A stretch of DNA of 64,000 nt from Argyresthia goedartella (GCA_949825045.1 OX463808.1:25357674-25421673), one strand, 5' to 3'. Positions 11,519 to 24,047 are shown, numbered from the stretch's first letter. The notes: a model not told the origin generated them from the sequence alone. Translations and numbers: made by a program.

Positions 11519-12290
11519 TCACAGGCTTAGTTTTTTGCACACCTGTATGTGAGAAACCGGAGGGCCGGCAAAGCAAATCATGGTCACTCGGTGATCAGCC
11601 AGTACAGTATCGACAGCTGCTGTGTACGGTTCTAACGTGTGGCATCGTGTAAATATGTGGTCAATACATGATTTTGTTACAATATCTTTCCTTTTTTCAA
11701 TACGAGTATAATCGGAGATACCACACATTAAACCGAGGGCAGAAAGCATGTCAAAATACGAGTTTCTAAATGGCGTGTTTAACTTGAGATCGATGTTAGT
11801 GTCACCTAGTAAAATTAGGAAATTATAGTTATGGAGTGTTGAATCGTGGAGATGTTTATGAAGCTCCATTGTAAATATAGTTTTGTTAGTTCGTGGGGGT
11901 TTTTAAACTACACATATAGCTGCGCATTCACTAGAAGAAGTTTTTAAAGTGCCTGTTATGTTTTCGAATGTGGATGTTTTTTTTAGAATTGGTGTAAATT
12001 TTAGATAATTTTTTGTATATAAAATAATCCCGCAGCCCTTTTTGTTACTGCGTAATTGGGGGTACATCACATAACCGGGAATTGTGAATAAACCAGAGAT
12101 ACTGTCCGATATTGCCACCTCAGTTACAGCTAATAGATCAATAGAAATGGTAGAACTTTCGATAATTTGTAGTAGTTTTATGAAGTTTTTTAGCATCGAT
12201 CTTATGTTTACATGCAGGCATGTTAAATGGATGTTATTACAAGGTATAGTATTGAAAAAATGGTTTGTATCAATGCAATTAAATAATTCA
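11519..12290 (-). pseudogene. inner LINE ORF2, AP-like endonuclease domain
   Basis: Two open stretches in one frame (11903-12196 and 11519-11869) form an apurinic-type endonuclease domain. It begins upstream of 12196 with LHVNIRSM and continues with LLAVTEVAI, ILLGDTNIDL, CIDHIF and VLADHRVT. The last two are the conserved Asp/His-containing blocks that cut the genomic target. The two stretches are separated by a TAA at 11903-11905, where family members usually read tyrosine (VVYRPPRTN-like context), so a single nonsense mutation explains the break. A second break lies before the reverse transcriptase at about 11460-11519. Confidence 0.85.
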
Positions 12291-12415
12291 GTTACATAGG
12301 ATGATATATTACTATTGCTTACTGTAATATTGAATTTTGTTTATTATTTTCGATAAAGTAGTGACTATAATATCTATGTAGGTGGTTACTTAAAAGGAAA
12401 CTATAGGAATACTTA

Positions 12416-13382
12416 TTACTTAACTAGATTATCCAGGTCCTGCAGGCAGTAGATTATGATAGGCTTAACATTTTCATCCTTTTTTGCAAATATTTTACCC
12501 GCTTTGCACCATACGAACTGGAATGAACCCCGTAGCTTTTGTTTAGCATTGTACAATAGTGCCTTCATGGAGTGGGTTAGAGCTTCTCGAACGTATACAC
12601 GGGCAGATGCAGATTCCGGTGGAGTGTTTGTGGTGATATCCTTGACCTGGATAGTCCGAGTCTTCGCCTCTTGTAGCCATTTATCACGACTGACCTTTGT
12701 GTTCATTTCGACCATGATGTAGCTAGATTTTTCAGTTTTACCAGTTATACGACGAATCTCATGCACGTCTTTAGTATCAGCATTGAGCTTCGATGCTACT
12801 GATTGGACTAGATCCTTCACAATTTTCATCTTGAGTTTTGGGAATTCCTGCAATTTCCAGGACGTTTGAGAGTTGCTTTTGATCCATTTCTTGTAGCCGT
12901 TGCTCCATGGCTGATAGCCGGATGTCTAGGTTTTTATTATGGTTTAGCAGTTCCATATTTTTATGTTCAAGATGTTTGATCTTCGTATTTTGGTTTTTAA
13001 CAGTTTCTTCAATCCTACTTACTTGTTCACCGATGAATTCCAGCGAATCTTGAAATGTTTCTAGTTCTTCTTTTATAGTTTTTCTCATTTCAATGGTTAT
13101 GTCATGAAGTAGCTTTTTCACGTCGATGTTGACTGATTTAACCTCATCTGTATCCGAGTCTTCTTCAGGTATAAAGAATGACGACCGTTTGGACATGTTA
13201 CTTAGGCAGTTTTCGCAGCTCCATTCGAGGCCATTTGTAGAGCGTAGGGCCGATAGCTGTTTGTTGGAAATCTTGGCACAGTCCGTAGTAGCATGGACAC
13301 ACTTCTCACATCTACTACATTCGATTCCTGGGCACTTTTTTGTGATGTTTTTGTTACAGGTGGAGCACTTTTTCAAAACCAT
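12416..13382 (-). pseudogene. inner LINE ORF1, PHD-like zinc finger and FP-like domain
   Basis: The likely start is the ATG at 13382-13380 (MVLKKCSTCNKN); the open frame reaches further upstream only through the 5' UTR and the flanking LINE. The first ~70 residues hold a C4HC3-like cysteine/histidine pattern (CSTC, CSRCEKCVHATTDC, WSCENC) typical of PHD-type fingers in LINE ORF1. A coiled coil follows (about EELETFQDSLEFIGEQ through MEQRLQEMDQ). A basic C-terminal domain begins near LEIAGIP and resembles the baculovirus FP-like domain of insect LINE ORF1 proteins. One frameshift near 12830 moves the last ~130 residues (stop about 12416) into another frame. The protein would bind the element's RNA. 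Confidence 0.85.
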
Positions 13383-13458
13383 TATTATGTGGGTGGTGTA
13401 CTTTTTTTTTAATTCAAATATTCGACACAAGTGTATCACTTGACAGCGAAGAGCAGAA

Positions 13459-13463
13459 TGATA
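13459..13463. repeat. target-site duplication, left copy of TGATA
   Basis: Pairs with 8791-8795 and marks the 5' junction of the inner LINE. Confidence 0.85.
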
Positions 13464-14880
13464 GCCCATGGGCGTCAGCTGTCTTTTTCATTTCCAGGTA
13501 TTTAAACGCTTTTACAATGTCTTCATTATTTACGTGCCTAAATTTAAAATATGTTTTACATTCCTCAAAGTTTTGTTTAAGTATAGATTCAGCAGCAGCG
13601 GGAGATGAATTTAAAGACTTGGTTGTTGAAACTGGAATGTCCGTAAAGAAATTTTCGAAAGCTTTTGCTACTTCTAGGTCTGTACTTAGCAATTGATTAT
13701 ATATCTTAAGCTTGAAGTTATTATGTGTAGCTTTGGCCTTTCCAGTCTCTCTGTTTATAATTTGCCAAGTCGTTTTCATTACATTGCTACTAGATTCAAT
13801 TTTGTTTTTAATGAAATTAGATTTAGCTACGGCACAAACGCGTTTAAACATTTTTGAATAACTACGAACATAATCTAGAAAGGCCGTATTTTTGTTATAT
13901 GATTTCTCTTCATAGAGTTCATATAATCTTCGTCTGCTCCTATGAATTCCAACTGTCGCTTGAATGAATTCAAACAAAGCTTTGTTATTAACTTTTATAG
14001 TTTTTGATTTAAATACCGTATCATATTCATTTTTGACAAGGTTAAATACTGAGTTGTACAACAAATTTGGATCGTCACTGTATGGTATTTCCCATAGTTT
14101 ATCTAAAATATTATTCCTGTAGTGTTCAAGCCGAGTGTCACTAACGGGCACACATGTAATATCCTCTTTTTGGCCCTTTTTTATTTTAATATTGAATATA
14201 CCTATCTGACCAATGCAGGTAGCAGATGTTGCAGTAATTCTAGTAGGCTCCAAAAACAGATAGTTCATGTTGTGACATAAAAATAAAGATTTTAATCTAG
14301 TACAAATATTATTATCCTCTAACAGATTAACATTAAAATCACCACAAATTATAAAAAAAAATGTTTTTATCGCTGATTTTAATCAACACTTCATCCATTT
14401 TCTTTTCGAATAAATCAAAGGATGAATCTGGTGGTCTGTATACCCTCATTACAATAAGTTGTTCAAGTTCAATACAGGCTATTTCCATGGTACGCTCAAC
14501 AGACAGGCTCACTATGTCAACTCGCTCCTTATATTTAAAACTATTATTTACAAGTATTAGGGAGCCACCGCGATCAGCTGTTTTTCTGTTGAACGAACTA
14601 GCAACGTGGTGGTTATTAAAGTTGAACATGAACTGATAACTCTTTAAAAAGTGCTCTGTTATACATAAAATATCAATATTATTACAGTTCATGAATAACT
14701 CAATTTCCAGTTCTTTACTTAACATGCCCTGTATATTTTGATGAACCACGTTTAAAATATTCTTACTTTTACATTTTTCATTACTAGTAACTTGATTTAA
14801 TGGGCAAGATGAAGGTATATTTATACAAATATTAATATTACTGCCAGAGTTACTCTCTGTTGTCCTATGGGTTAATTTAA
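13464..14880 (-). pseudogene. outer CR1-like LINE, endonuclease and linker part of ORF2
   Basis: This is the 5' portion of the outer LINE. The endonuclease begins near 14755 with VVHQNIQGMLSKELEIEL and IDILCITEHFL, then DRGGSLILVNN. The same domain continues in another frame as IICGDFNVNLLEDNN (about 14300-14350). The break lies in a run of nine A/T bases near 14353-14361, a likely one-base slip. From 14268 down to 13464 follow the linker and the start of the reverse transcriptase, ending ...KKTADAHGLS at the junction with the inner LINE. Beyond the insertion the sequence resumes in frame at 8790. The open frame continues a few codons into the inner LINE only by chance. Confidence 0.85.
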
Positions 14881-15171
14881 AGAGCTTGGAACAGATTCCA
14901 AGGAGTACATGTCATTATTAATACACTGCTCAATAGAAGCAGGCGTTTCATTAGTCAAAAACTTGACTGAGTTCAAAATAAAATAAGATAGTGACTGTGC
15001 TATCTGTTTTGTATAAAACCTAGATAGGTAATATCTATCCTTAGTCAAATAAAAATATTTTCCAATACAAATATTGGTGTCTATGAAATGAAATTTTTCA
15101 GTATGACGACATGTCAATGTGTGTATAAATGTATTATAATCATGTCTTATATGATTTTCATGTTGTGACAA
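14872..15171 (-). pseudogene. unidentified open frame upstream of the outer LINE endonuclease
   Basis: A 99-codon open frame opening at a TTG codon ends just where the endonuclease-bearing frame of the outer LINE begins, and lies on the same strand. I do not recognise it. It may be the N-terminal extension of ORF2, the end of ORF1, or chance. It contains FHFIDTNICIGKYFYL and SYFILNSVKFL and is tyrosine/phenylalanine rich. Confidence 0.3.
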
Positions 15172-15284
15172 TGAATGAATAGTTGAATGAATGCGTCTCC
15201 GATGAACCCGTTAGTATGTTTGTGAATGTGGATTGCCTTTAAGGTGACGCTACACATTAACTTGATAAAAACTCTCAAAAAGTC

Positions 15285-15368
15285 TCAATTTTCTTCTTCA
15301 TCTTCATCATCATCGTCTTCTGGTAGATTGCACTTTTCCAAAATATTAATATTGTCGATATCGTCCAT
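15285..15368 (-). other. short acidic open frame (27 codons)
   Basis: An ATG at 15368 opens a 27-residue frame ending in EDDDDEDEEEN and a TGA at 15285. Acidic tails this regular come from a GAA/GAT/GAC-rich stretch. It could be a fragment of a transposase or ORF1, or a simple repeat translated by chance. No family recognised. Confidence 0.25.
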
Positions 15369-15554
15369 GATTAAAAAACTTTATTCTACATATCGTTTCC
15401 CAGGAAACGCGATTTCCAGCATTATGCCGTATATAGCTGAGCTCAGCGCGCTGCCTGCGCTCTATGTCAGAAAATGTTGAAGGCTTATTTGTAAATAATT
15501 TCATGCCCCACAATTTTTATGCATATGCAATTATGTTTGGAACGATGACGGGAA

Positions 15555-15960
15555 GCGAGATATTTGAATAACGTGATAAGTTATTGTGACTTGTGAGGAT
15601 ATATTTAGAATTGTATACCCTTCAATCGTTAGCGAGCGACATATTTGCCAAAAACCGCTTTTTGTTACTTTGAGCAGGTAGTTAACGTGAGATGCGGACA
15701 CTTGATTTAATGGAACTTTTGAGACAATATTCAGAATGTTATGCCCTACAATCGTTATGATTTTTCATCATCATTGAAACCATAGAAAGGGAGATATTTG
15801 CGAAAACACGATTTTTCCCATTTTTGATCTTGAATAACTTTAGCCGACAAGTGATTTATTGTGACTTTTGGGAAAACATTAAAGATGCCCAAATAAAGGG
15901 GTTTCAAAGCAAAAAAGCAAGTTTCCAGCTCTCACATTGCGTAGTTTATAAGTTTACCCT
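15555..15960. repeat. degenerate tandem units shared with 17.6-17.7 kb
   Basis: Three loosely similar units (near 15571, 15700 and 15851) share phrases such as GTGATTTATTGTGACTTTTG (15851-15870) and GAAACCATAG. The same phrases recur at 17571-17715, including GTGATTTATTGTGACTTTGG at 17651-17670. This is a diverged dispersed repeat. Confidence 0.55.
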
Positions 15961-17329
15961 CTTAACAACTTTTGCATTATTGCTTCACTCATTCACTCAG
16001 TCACGCATCAGATGTCAAACCGTACGCTATGCACATTCAATTCATTATTAATGAGCGCAGCAACTACTGAATAATTTAATGTTATTTTAACTTTTAAGAT
16101 CTCGTATAATTAATACAGATACTAATGCTAATGTCCGGTTGTTATGTAAATTACATTACATTCAAGCGGTTTGTAGAAATCCTTGTTTTTTTAGGGTATA
16201 AAACTGCAAAACAAAGCAAAGGTAAGTATTTAAAGGTGACACCCCGGCTTACTGAAAAGCAGTATTGAACACCGGGTGTGATGAAAAACACTAGCTGAAT
16301 ATAAATTAGGCGAGGAGCGCTATAATCAATACAAACGATGCTAAAGAGGATTAGAAAAATCCGATAAGAAAACAAATTTCAGAAGATTGACAGTACTTGG
16401 TTGTGAAGACTAAATTGGATGGGTCAAGGAATAACTTTAAAGGAATTCCAAATGATTTTAAGTCGATGCTTGGACATTAACCACACACCATTACGATATG
16501 TAACATCAACGCTCTGTGTGAGAATGCCTATAACTTTCTCCAATAAGTCGATATAAATCCTTAAACTGTTAAATATCAATTCTATTAAATTATTACTAAC
16601 ACATTTTCAAAATAACCAACAGTGAAGAAAAAAACCGTTTTAAACAGGAAGAGTTGTTACATAATTAAAGTTGTTCAGAATGATGTCACTAAAATCCTCT
16701 CAAAAATAACTACAGCCGTAAAACCGTCTTAAAATCTTAGTTTACATTTAAGGCATATCCACAATTTACTTTCGCAGTGTAAATTAAGTCTAAAAAACTG
16801 TTGCAAAAAATGCAAAGACCAAAACGAATTTGATTCCGATACATAAATTTCACTTAGCCTATTTGTCTCCCTCGGATCAAGCTTCGACTAAGCCACTAGT
16901 AATTAAATTTGTTTTTGCTGAATTTAAATCATTGAGTTCTTTTTAATTGTTATTACCCGACTACGTAATAAGGATTGTAATGCGTTTCGAGCTTATGTCT
17001 TTGTAGATGTGCTATTAATACTACTACGACTATTTCGTTAGCTGGTAAGAATAATGAATTATTCTTATTTTACTTTAATTTTCAGAGACCCCGAGCATAT
17101 TAAAGCAGTAAATACTATTATTTAATACTGTAATCGACATATTCTTTCAAGGATCATGATTGGACCTTGCAATAAGGCACCCCCACCTCCGTGCTCTGTG
17201 TCAAAGGGGGGATAGCATAGCATAGATATCTGTGGACGGATAGCATAGATATATGTGGACGCTAGTGTGCGTGCGCCCTAATTTGTATAAAATGTCATGC
17301 TTTGCCATTTTTATTCAAATGCCGTCATA
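15961..17329. other. unassigned AT-rich DNA
   Basis: No gene recognised. A phrase near 16672 (GTTGTTCAGAATGATGTC) belongs to a repeat family also present at 19.3-19.55 and 57.2-57.5 kb. Confidence 0.35.
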
Positions 17330-17570
17330 TTGACTTCTAGTCAAAATAGATACTTTTTAGGAACTGTCAAAATGGTAATTTTGTTCACGATTTCTATGAA
17401 ATACTAGCATGTGACGTCATAGTCAAACGCTGTCTTTTTAACTCAAATTAAGTTTATAAAATACAACTGCTGGAAATATACAATTCTGATATTGTCGAAC
17501 GTTTTTGTTGAAATAGGTTCAGCTTGATACACGTTTCTAGATTGATTGGACTACCTTGTCAAATACCGCA
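17330..17570 (+). repeat. dispersed repeat alpha, copy 1
   Basis: About 240 bp align in inverse orientation with 23800-24047. Shared phrases include GGAACTGTCAAAA, TAATTTTGTTCACGA, TATAAAATACAACTGCTGGAA, AAATAGGTTCAGCTTGA and CTACCTTGTCAAATACCG. No coding content. The family looks non-autonomous. It abuts the repeat shared with 15.6-15.9 kb. Confidence 0.75.
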
Positions 17571-18002
17571 TTGAAACCATAGGAAGCGACTTATTTGCAG
17601 CAAACCGATTTTTGTGACTTTTGACTTTTGATAATTAAAAATGCTAACTCGTGATTTATTGTGACTTTGGAGACAAAATTATGATTATGCCAAAATAAAA
17701 GTATGTACAAGTTTACAGCTTATTATTAGTCTCTTTACGAGACTGAGCCTGTTTTTTTGCATAATTGTACTGGTTTATATAAATATCAGTATAAATATAT
17801 TATTTTAGATAATAAATGTATCAATCAACTCTACTTTAATTATATGTAACTTAGAGAATGTTTTCATGATTTCAAACCATGATTTAAAAAAAAAATATTG
17901 GTTGTTTAATTTATTTATCACTATATAGATACATACCACGAAGAATGGAATAGGATATATTTTAGAATACATTACAATTACATTACCGTTCAACTCACTA
18001 AT

Positions 18003-18507
18003 AGTAGTTTATGTGACTGCTACATAATGGAGAGCATTTATACTCGAGAGTGGGTTTATGAAATGAGCCGAAGGCGAGTTTCATAATAATATCACTCGAG
18101 AGTTTTAATGCCTAATTATGTACAGTTACATACACTAGTTTATCTACACACATATCATAAGCTCTCTTTGATGTGTTCAGGAACCGCATGTTTGACCGGC
18201 ATTGTGGCTCTGCGGTTGTTTAGCTTGTTCTATAGTACCAACTTCACAGACAAACTAGGGGCGGCACGCGGGCGGGCGTCGGCGTTCGAAATTTGAATGT
18301 CAGTACCAACTTCACAGCCAAACTAGGGGCAGCACGCGGGTGGGCATCGGCGTTCGAAATTTGAATGTCATAATATGTAGAAAAATTACACAATGTGTAA
18401 TTTTTTAGATAAGAAATGAGTTTTTACCAAGTAGTTTAACATTATGCTGATCGTAACGTGCGGTTTTTGTACGCAGTAAAGAGGGGGTATGATACGTGCG
18501 TAGATAA
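18003..18507 (+). mobile_element. MITE-like element beta, copy 1
   Basis: Inner terminal inverted segments TTTATCTACACACATATCAT (about 18139) and ATGATACGTGCGTAGATAAA (about 18489-18508) bracket a core shared with copies at 27.56-27.95 and 56.72-57.02 kb. An outer segment from 18003 is shared with the far end of copy 2. This copy has an internal 68-bp tandem duplication (GTACCAACTTCACAG at 18235 and 18303). A 62-codon frame (18108-18296) is retained in modified form in the other copies. Confidence 0.7.
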
Positions 18508-18509
18508 AA

Positions 18510-20360
18510 AAAAATAAAAGACTGTGTGTTGATATACCTCATCATTCTACATTACAAAAATACTCAAAAATATTTTTTGGTTATTGATATTTTGGCTGGA
18601 ACTAAAATAATGCTTCCTGCAAATGACTTTCGAAATGAGTTAAAACATCAGACATAACGCTATTTACGTTTGTTATGTTTACATAAAGATTCTTTGTGTG
18701 TGGTGTTTTATGGCTTTCTGTTCAACCGATTTGTTTACGAATTGAAATAGATTATAGCCAGTTTTTCCCGTTATTAGAGTCGTAAATCATTGTGCATCTG
18801 TATCAGCTAATGCTGTGAATAAGATCTGAAGTAAGTGGAAGCTTCTAGCTTTAATCCGGTCTCTTTATTCATTCACATTCATACACGATTAGATCATATA
18901 TTATATGAATGCATCTGGACACAAGTCACATTACAAATTCAAAAAAAAAAGTTATGACCCGTACGCAACTGTACACAGTAATAAAATTCGATTTAGCAAT
19001 ACAATCATTATGCACTCATTATTATTCAAATATAATATAGATGAGCCATATCCATTTAACTAATGTTATCAGCTATATTTTAATTAACCCGCTGAGAGGG
19101 CACACAAGATACTGTCAAATACTGCCCATGTGACGTATACCTAAAACTCAAATTAAAACAATCAGCCCACATATTTACCCTCTGTTTGGTATACGCCTTC
19201 TCCAAGCCATTTCTTCTCCGGCCCCATGAGCCTCTCACATCTACTGCCTACCAGCTACGGCGATGCAAATCTATCTATTCTATCTAGACAGGGTATAAGA
19301 GAATGGTGTAGTCAGTCATATTTTAGACGGTTGTAAGGAACATCATTCTAAACAACTTTTGGTATGAAACCGATTTGTATAAGCATCTTAAAATTTTATT
19401 CATACATGCCGGGATCCAAATTTGTATCGCGAATAACAAACTTGCTCCGATCGAATCAGTTTCATAGTGAAAGTTGTTCAGAATGTTGTCCCTAACAACC
19501 CCTTAGATTATGACTAGACACCTTTCTGTAACAACATGTTTATAAAAATGACTCGCTAAATATAAGATGTTGTCAAGCGTGAAACTCGCAAACGGCTGGA
19601 CAGATTTGGATGGACTTTTTTTAAATAATTTGTTGGGAGTCGTAGAAAGGTTCTTATAAAGAGAAATAAAATTGCAAAGGGAACAGTCGAAAAAGCGTAT
19701 TTTTTTTCAGTTCATGCTCTTCTGGTAGATAGCGTTGACAATATTTTAGACAAAACGACATCTATCGGGTCAGCAAGAAGCTCAAATTACATTTTGCAGG
19801 CTTATAAGACTTTAAGTAATCGACCAGGTTCTTCAAGAACTCTTTAGATAGATATTCGAGTATCTTGATTATGTATGAACCGTATTAGGAAAGGATATTA
19901 ACCCATTCCATTCCATGCATATTTATACAGAGATATCTCCCCCGAGGTCCTAACAGAATGTACCAATCCAAGTTAATGCTCCGAATTCAAATCTTCCGTA
20001 TCACATTAATCCGGACCGGGTGGGGACGGGGCCTAATAAATTCCGTATTATACGCACGACACGCGTATTAAAATAAACATATAAACATGTTACACCCTCG
20101 CCCTGTATCGTACAGTGTACACCCGCACTGAGATATGGCGACATTTTATAGGGACTCACATATAATGTGCCGTATTATGATAAAGATATAGATTATTTTT
20201 AAGCCTTACACCGATCAACTTTGTGAACGGAATAATTAATAATGTATGCACATAACGTAGCGTCACACCATTTTCCATACGGAGTGACAGCGGCACAAAT
20301 GTGCCCGCATTGAGTCAGTTATTCAATCCTCCATTTTTACATGGCAGGCAACATTTTAGC
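18510..20360. other. unassigned DNA with one dispersed repeat fragment
   Basis: About 19320-19550 matches 57240-57490 in the same orientation (CTTGCTCCGATC, GTTGTTCAGAATG, TGTCCCTAACA, ACCTTTCT). Otherwise nothing is recognised. Confidence 0.45.
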
Positions 20361-20379
20361 CGCAACTATGGAGGGGAAA

Positions 20380-20770
20380 AACCAGTTACAATAGATTCCA
20401 GAAATGTTGAGTACGTTGAGGACTACATTTATCTGGGCCTAATATATCACTGACAAGTTTTACATCCAAAGAAATCGAACGTCGAATTAAAAAAGCATGG
20501 AGCAGATACTGGTCCTTAAAAGATATATTTAACTCAAAATTACCAATAATACTTAAAAAGAAAGTAATGGACTCGATAATGCTACCTACTTTGCTATATG
20601 GTAGCCAAACTTGGTCTCTAACCCTTGATATAATACGGAAGATACAAGTGTTTCAGAGGGCATTAGAAAGATATATGCTGGGATTCAGGATAAGCGAAAG
20701 AAAAAGAAACCAAGAAACAGTAGGCGAAAGTCATAGAAGTCGCGAAGCTCATATGTCATTTTAAGTAGAA
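20380..20770 (+). pseudogene. RTE-like LINE fragment, C-terminal region
   Basis: Translation gives EYVEDYIYLGL, then after a frame change a basic helical stretch, then MLPTLLYGSQTWSLT and RKIQVFQRALERYMLG. This order (YLG block, LLYGSQTW block, QRAMERxxLG block) is the region following the reverse transcriptase core in RTE-related LINEs. A stop or frameshift follows the YLG block. The catalytic core is absent. It is a dead remnant. Confidence 0.7.
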
Positions 20771-21169
20771 GTGGGCTGGACATACTACTAAAAACTATGC
20801 TTTAAAAAAAGCTTTGTATACCCACTAAGGAGATGAACATAAATTGCATTCATAGAGGTGGCTATTCAACATACTTTGGGCTACGGTATTATTTTCTTCG
20901 GCAATCCAATCATATAGATAGAGATTCAATTCTGATAGAGTTTCCAAACATCAGAAAAAATGCATTAAGACTATTTCTGACATTGAATCCGCGGAACGGT
21001 GACTGCTAAGGACTAAAGCGGCGTCGCTGGTGTACTCGGAATAGCCAATCTTGGCTTTAAACGTTCATCCAGACGTTGCAAATTTTAGTGTGCCGTTCTC
21101 ATAAATATAATCAATACCTGCAGGTTTTATCAGCTTTGGTTTCATCTCGCTTCCTATCCAGTTCAGCGT

Positions 21170-22330
21170 ACCGCTGTGCTCCAAAATTAAATATATTCTT
21201 TTAAACGAGATGCCTTTATTTTGTTCACTGGGCTCCACGTTTTTCCCAGGTCTCCGGGTCTATTTTGCAGCGTTTCATATGCCTCTTTGGAATATCTTTG
21301 TAGTGTAGAAACTGGTCACATTGCTTGTGCTTGCCTTCTCGGAGCTCCGCATAAAAGGCGCGCTTAGCCAGCCTCGTCAAGCATGCGTGAAAGGTGTCCG
21401 CACCAGCGCAAATATTGCTGCATCAGATAGGCTTCGATGCTACCAACATCTGCTCGGCGTAAAACCTCTGTATTGCGAATGCGATCAGTCCATTTGATGT
21501 TTAAGGTGCTCCGGCACTTGAGGTGTAATCTATCCAGCATCCGGATGTGTCTTCGGTTCAGACACCAGGTCTCAGCCAAGTACAGAAGATTTGGCAGCAC
21601 CGTGGCCACGTATACAGCCCGACTTGTGTCATGCGAGCGATACAACCTCTGTTCCAGCTTTCCGAAAGTCGCTGAAGCTGCGCCGATTCTGCTGTTGATC
21701 TCGGCATCCAGGTCTCCATGTGATGTTATTGCTTCCTAGGTTCCTGAATTTCTCTACTTGCTTCAGAGAGTCTCGTCCAAGGCTTATGTTTAGTGCAGGA
21801 CTGGCGATTTGAGGTGTTTCAAGGGACATAACCTCGGTTTTCTTTACACTGATTTTCAACCCGTACCTACAGAAAGCTTCATCGAGTTGTGTCATCAGCT
21901 GTTGTAGACCTTCTGAGGAAAACGCCACAAAACATAGGTCGCCAGCGAACTTTATCCCTGTGATGACTGATGACACTGTGAGAGGCTTTAGTGTGCGCCT
22001 TAAGTTGAACTTTCCATCCGTCTGGAAGCGAATATGAATGCCTTCCGAATTGTCTTGCAAGGCTTCTCTAACCACCACTGCAAAATATAGGGCGAACAGA
22101 GTGGGTGCCAAAACACTTCTTTGTTTGACTCCACAGGTAACGGAGAAAAGCTCTGTCTATTCGGCATTTGATGAGACGCAATACGTCATGTCGTCGTGCA
22201 GGAGAAGAATGAAGCTTATAAACTTACCTGGGCATCAAAGGGCTACACGGGGAACACTGTTGAATACTTTTGTTCAGATCTACAAAGCATAGGAGGAGTG
22301 GCTGACCTTGCTTAGCCTTGTTTTGATCGC
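21170..22330 (-). pseudogene. RTE-like LINE fragment, reverse transcriptase to C-terminus
   Basis: The minus strand carries, from 22330 downward, a decayed motif A region (LLLCFVDLNKSI), GVKQRSVLAPTLFALYF (motif B), then FAGDLCFVAF where FADD is expected, so one catalytic aspartate is lost. ISVKKTEVM follows, then [41 protein letters not shown] and, past 21360, a cysteine-containing tail CKIDPETWE. This is the usual order of RTE-group ORF2. Frames change near 22120, 21640 and 21360. It is degenerate and non-functional. Confidence 0.82.
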
Positions 22331-23799
22331 GAATCCTACCCCGTGTCTAGAACTTTCCCATTATATTCATGAATATTAGAAGAATTATGAATAAATTATA
22401 GAAGAAAGAACGAACAAAATTAATTATTTAGATAGGCTACTTATATAAGATCAGCCTTAATAACTAATAAGGACTGTCTCAATTATTTTTTCCAAAAAAA
22501 TATGAAATTAGCAATTTATTTAGGGCCCTTTCTCCAAGAACCGTTTAATTCCAGAGAATTCCCCAATCGCGCCTATAATTTATAATAACAGGGAGGTCCC
22601 TTAACGTAGAGAGCGTTTTGTAGATAGATATCTATCAAATTACGGCACCTTCCCCTTTGAGAGCGCCCATTGTTGTCTAACACGGCAAATATTCATTTGA
22701 ATATTTACTTAACATGGATAATATTTTAATCTTCCCCTTTGCAAAACACATTTTCCTACGGAGACAATTTCACGCCCAGTTCACAGAAATGACGCAACTT
22801 CGTCCGAATGTACAGCCGATATCCGCCTTTCGGAACAGCTTCATAGTCGGTCCAAGAGAGAGGTATAAGAGTTATGCGATTAGAGTCAAAATCATGTGGA
22901 ACGCGTCGACTGTATCAATTTAACAAGATATTCCTTTTGTTAATATTCGCACACGCTTTATCAAATTCTCCAGCGGGGGTGACAATAAGCCGCTGTAAGT
23001 ACTCTCTCTGACATATGGATAAAAGCTTGCATTTCACTCGTAGCTCTTTTGAGTGTATAGTACACATATGTGCATATAGATTCAACATATTACAAAAAAA
23101 AATTGCTATCCAAGCAATTCACTGTTCATTTTAAATAAAATGTTCTTCAGAACGACATTACATTCTAAGAATGTTGCATCAATTTAATTATTTAAGTAAC
23201 TAATGGAAGCTTTGAACTCATTGCTAACTAATTTTATAAGAATATATCACTTTACAATTGATTTATTTATCAGAAGAGTTACAACTTTCATCATTGGTAA
23301 GGTTCTTGAATCTGGTTTAGTTATTATCGAGCATCAGGTGCATCTCACTTCATTGCTCACAATAATCAGATTTGCACCCATAAGGCGCCCCGTCGGCTTT
23401 GTCGCGTCAAATTATATCATAATTCTATTGTGAAAACTGTTAACTGTCTCCTCCGCGCCCTTGTGCCAAAAAATAGCTCGTTCGGGGTCGCGCCCTCTCC
23501 TGTTTAATAACATAATAGCACAATTCCCTCGCCGCATGATTCAATTTGGATTTCCTCCATCCTCCCCGCGCCTAAAAAATGACAACTTCATTATATTGTT
23601 CTGCGTCCCTGGGGCGACTTGTTTGCCCGACGGATTATAATGATTAATTCTGTAAAATATTAATACCTCTCACACCCGCGCTGCACACTTGCCCAGCCTT
23701 TAAAGGCTTATTGAAATTTCACGCCTACAAGTGCACTTTTGTTTTGTTCGGAGTGATTTGTCTTTTTGATGCTGTCATGTTTTTCAATTGGGGGTTTAT
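22331..23799. other. unassigned intergenic DNA
   Basis: No gene or repeat recognised; short open frames at 22714-22923 and 23203-23433 look non-coding. Confidence 0.35.
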
Positions 23800-24047
23800 A
23801 CGGTATTTGACAAGGTAGTCGAATAAATCTAGAAACGTGTCTCAAGCTGAACCTATTTCTACAAAAACGTTTGACAATATCAGAATGGTCTACTTCCAGC
23901 AGTTGTATTTTATAAACTCAATTTTATCTTAAAAAGACAACATTTGATTATGACGTCTCATGTAGTCTAGTATTTAATAGAACTCGTGAACAAAATTACC
24001 GTTTTGACAGTTCCAAAAAAGTTTCTGTTTTGACTAGCAGTCAAATC
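23800..24047 (-). repeat. dispersed repeat alpha, copy 2 (inverted)
   Basis: Reverse complement of most of 17330-17570, with many substitutions and small indels, consistent with an old family. Confidence 0.75.

Larger units (their letters stand above)
8796..13458 (-). mobile_element. inner non-LTR retrotransposon, full-length insertion (4,663 bp)
   Basis: This LINE runs on the minus strand from a 5' end at 13458 to an (AAAT)n tail at 8796 and is flanked by the 5-bp duplication TGATA. It has an ORF1 with a PHD-like zinc finger and an FP-like C-terminal domain. A second ORF has an AP-type endonuclease and a reverse transcriptase. The 3' UTR (8796-9437) contains runs of AGGTAGGTAGGTAA type. It inserted into an older CR1-like LINE. 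ORF1 carries one frameshift, and ORF2 a nonsense codon and a frameshift, so this copy cannot move itself. Its group is Jockey/CR1-like by architecture; the exact clade is not settled. Confidence 0.9.
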
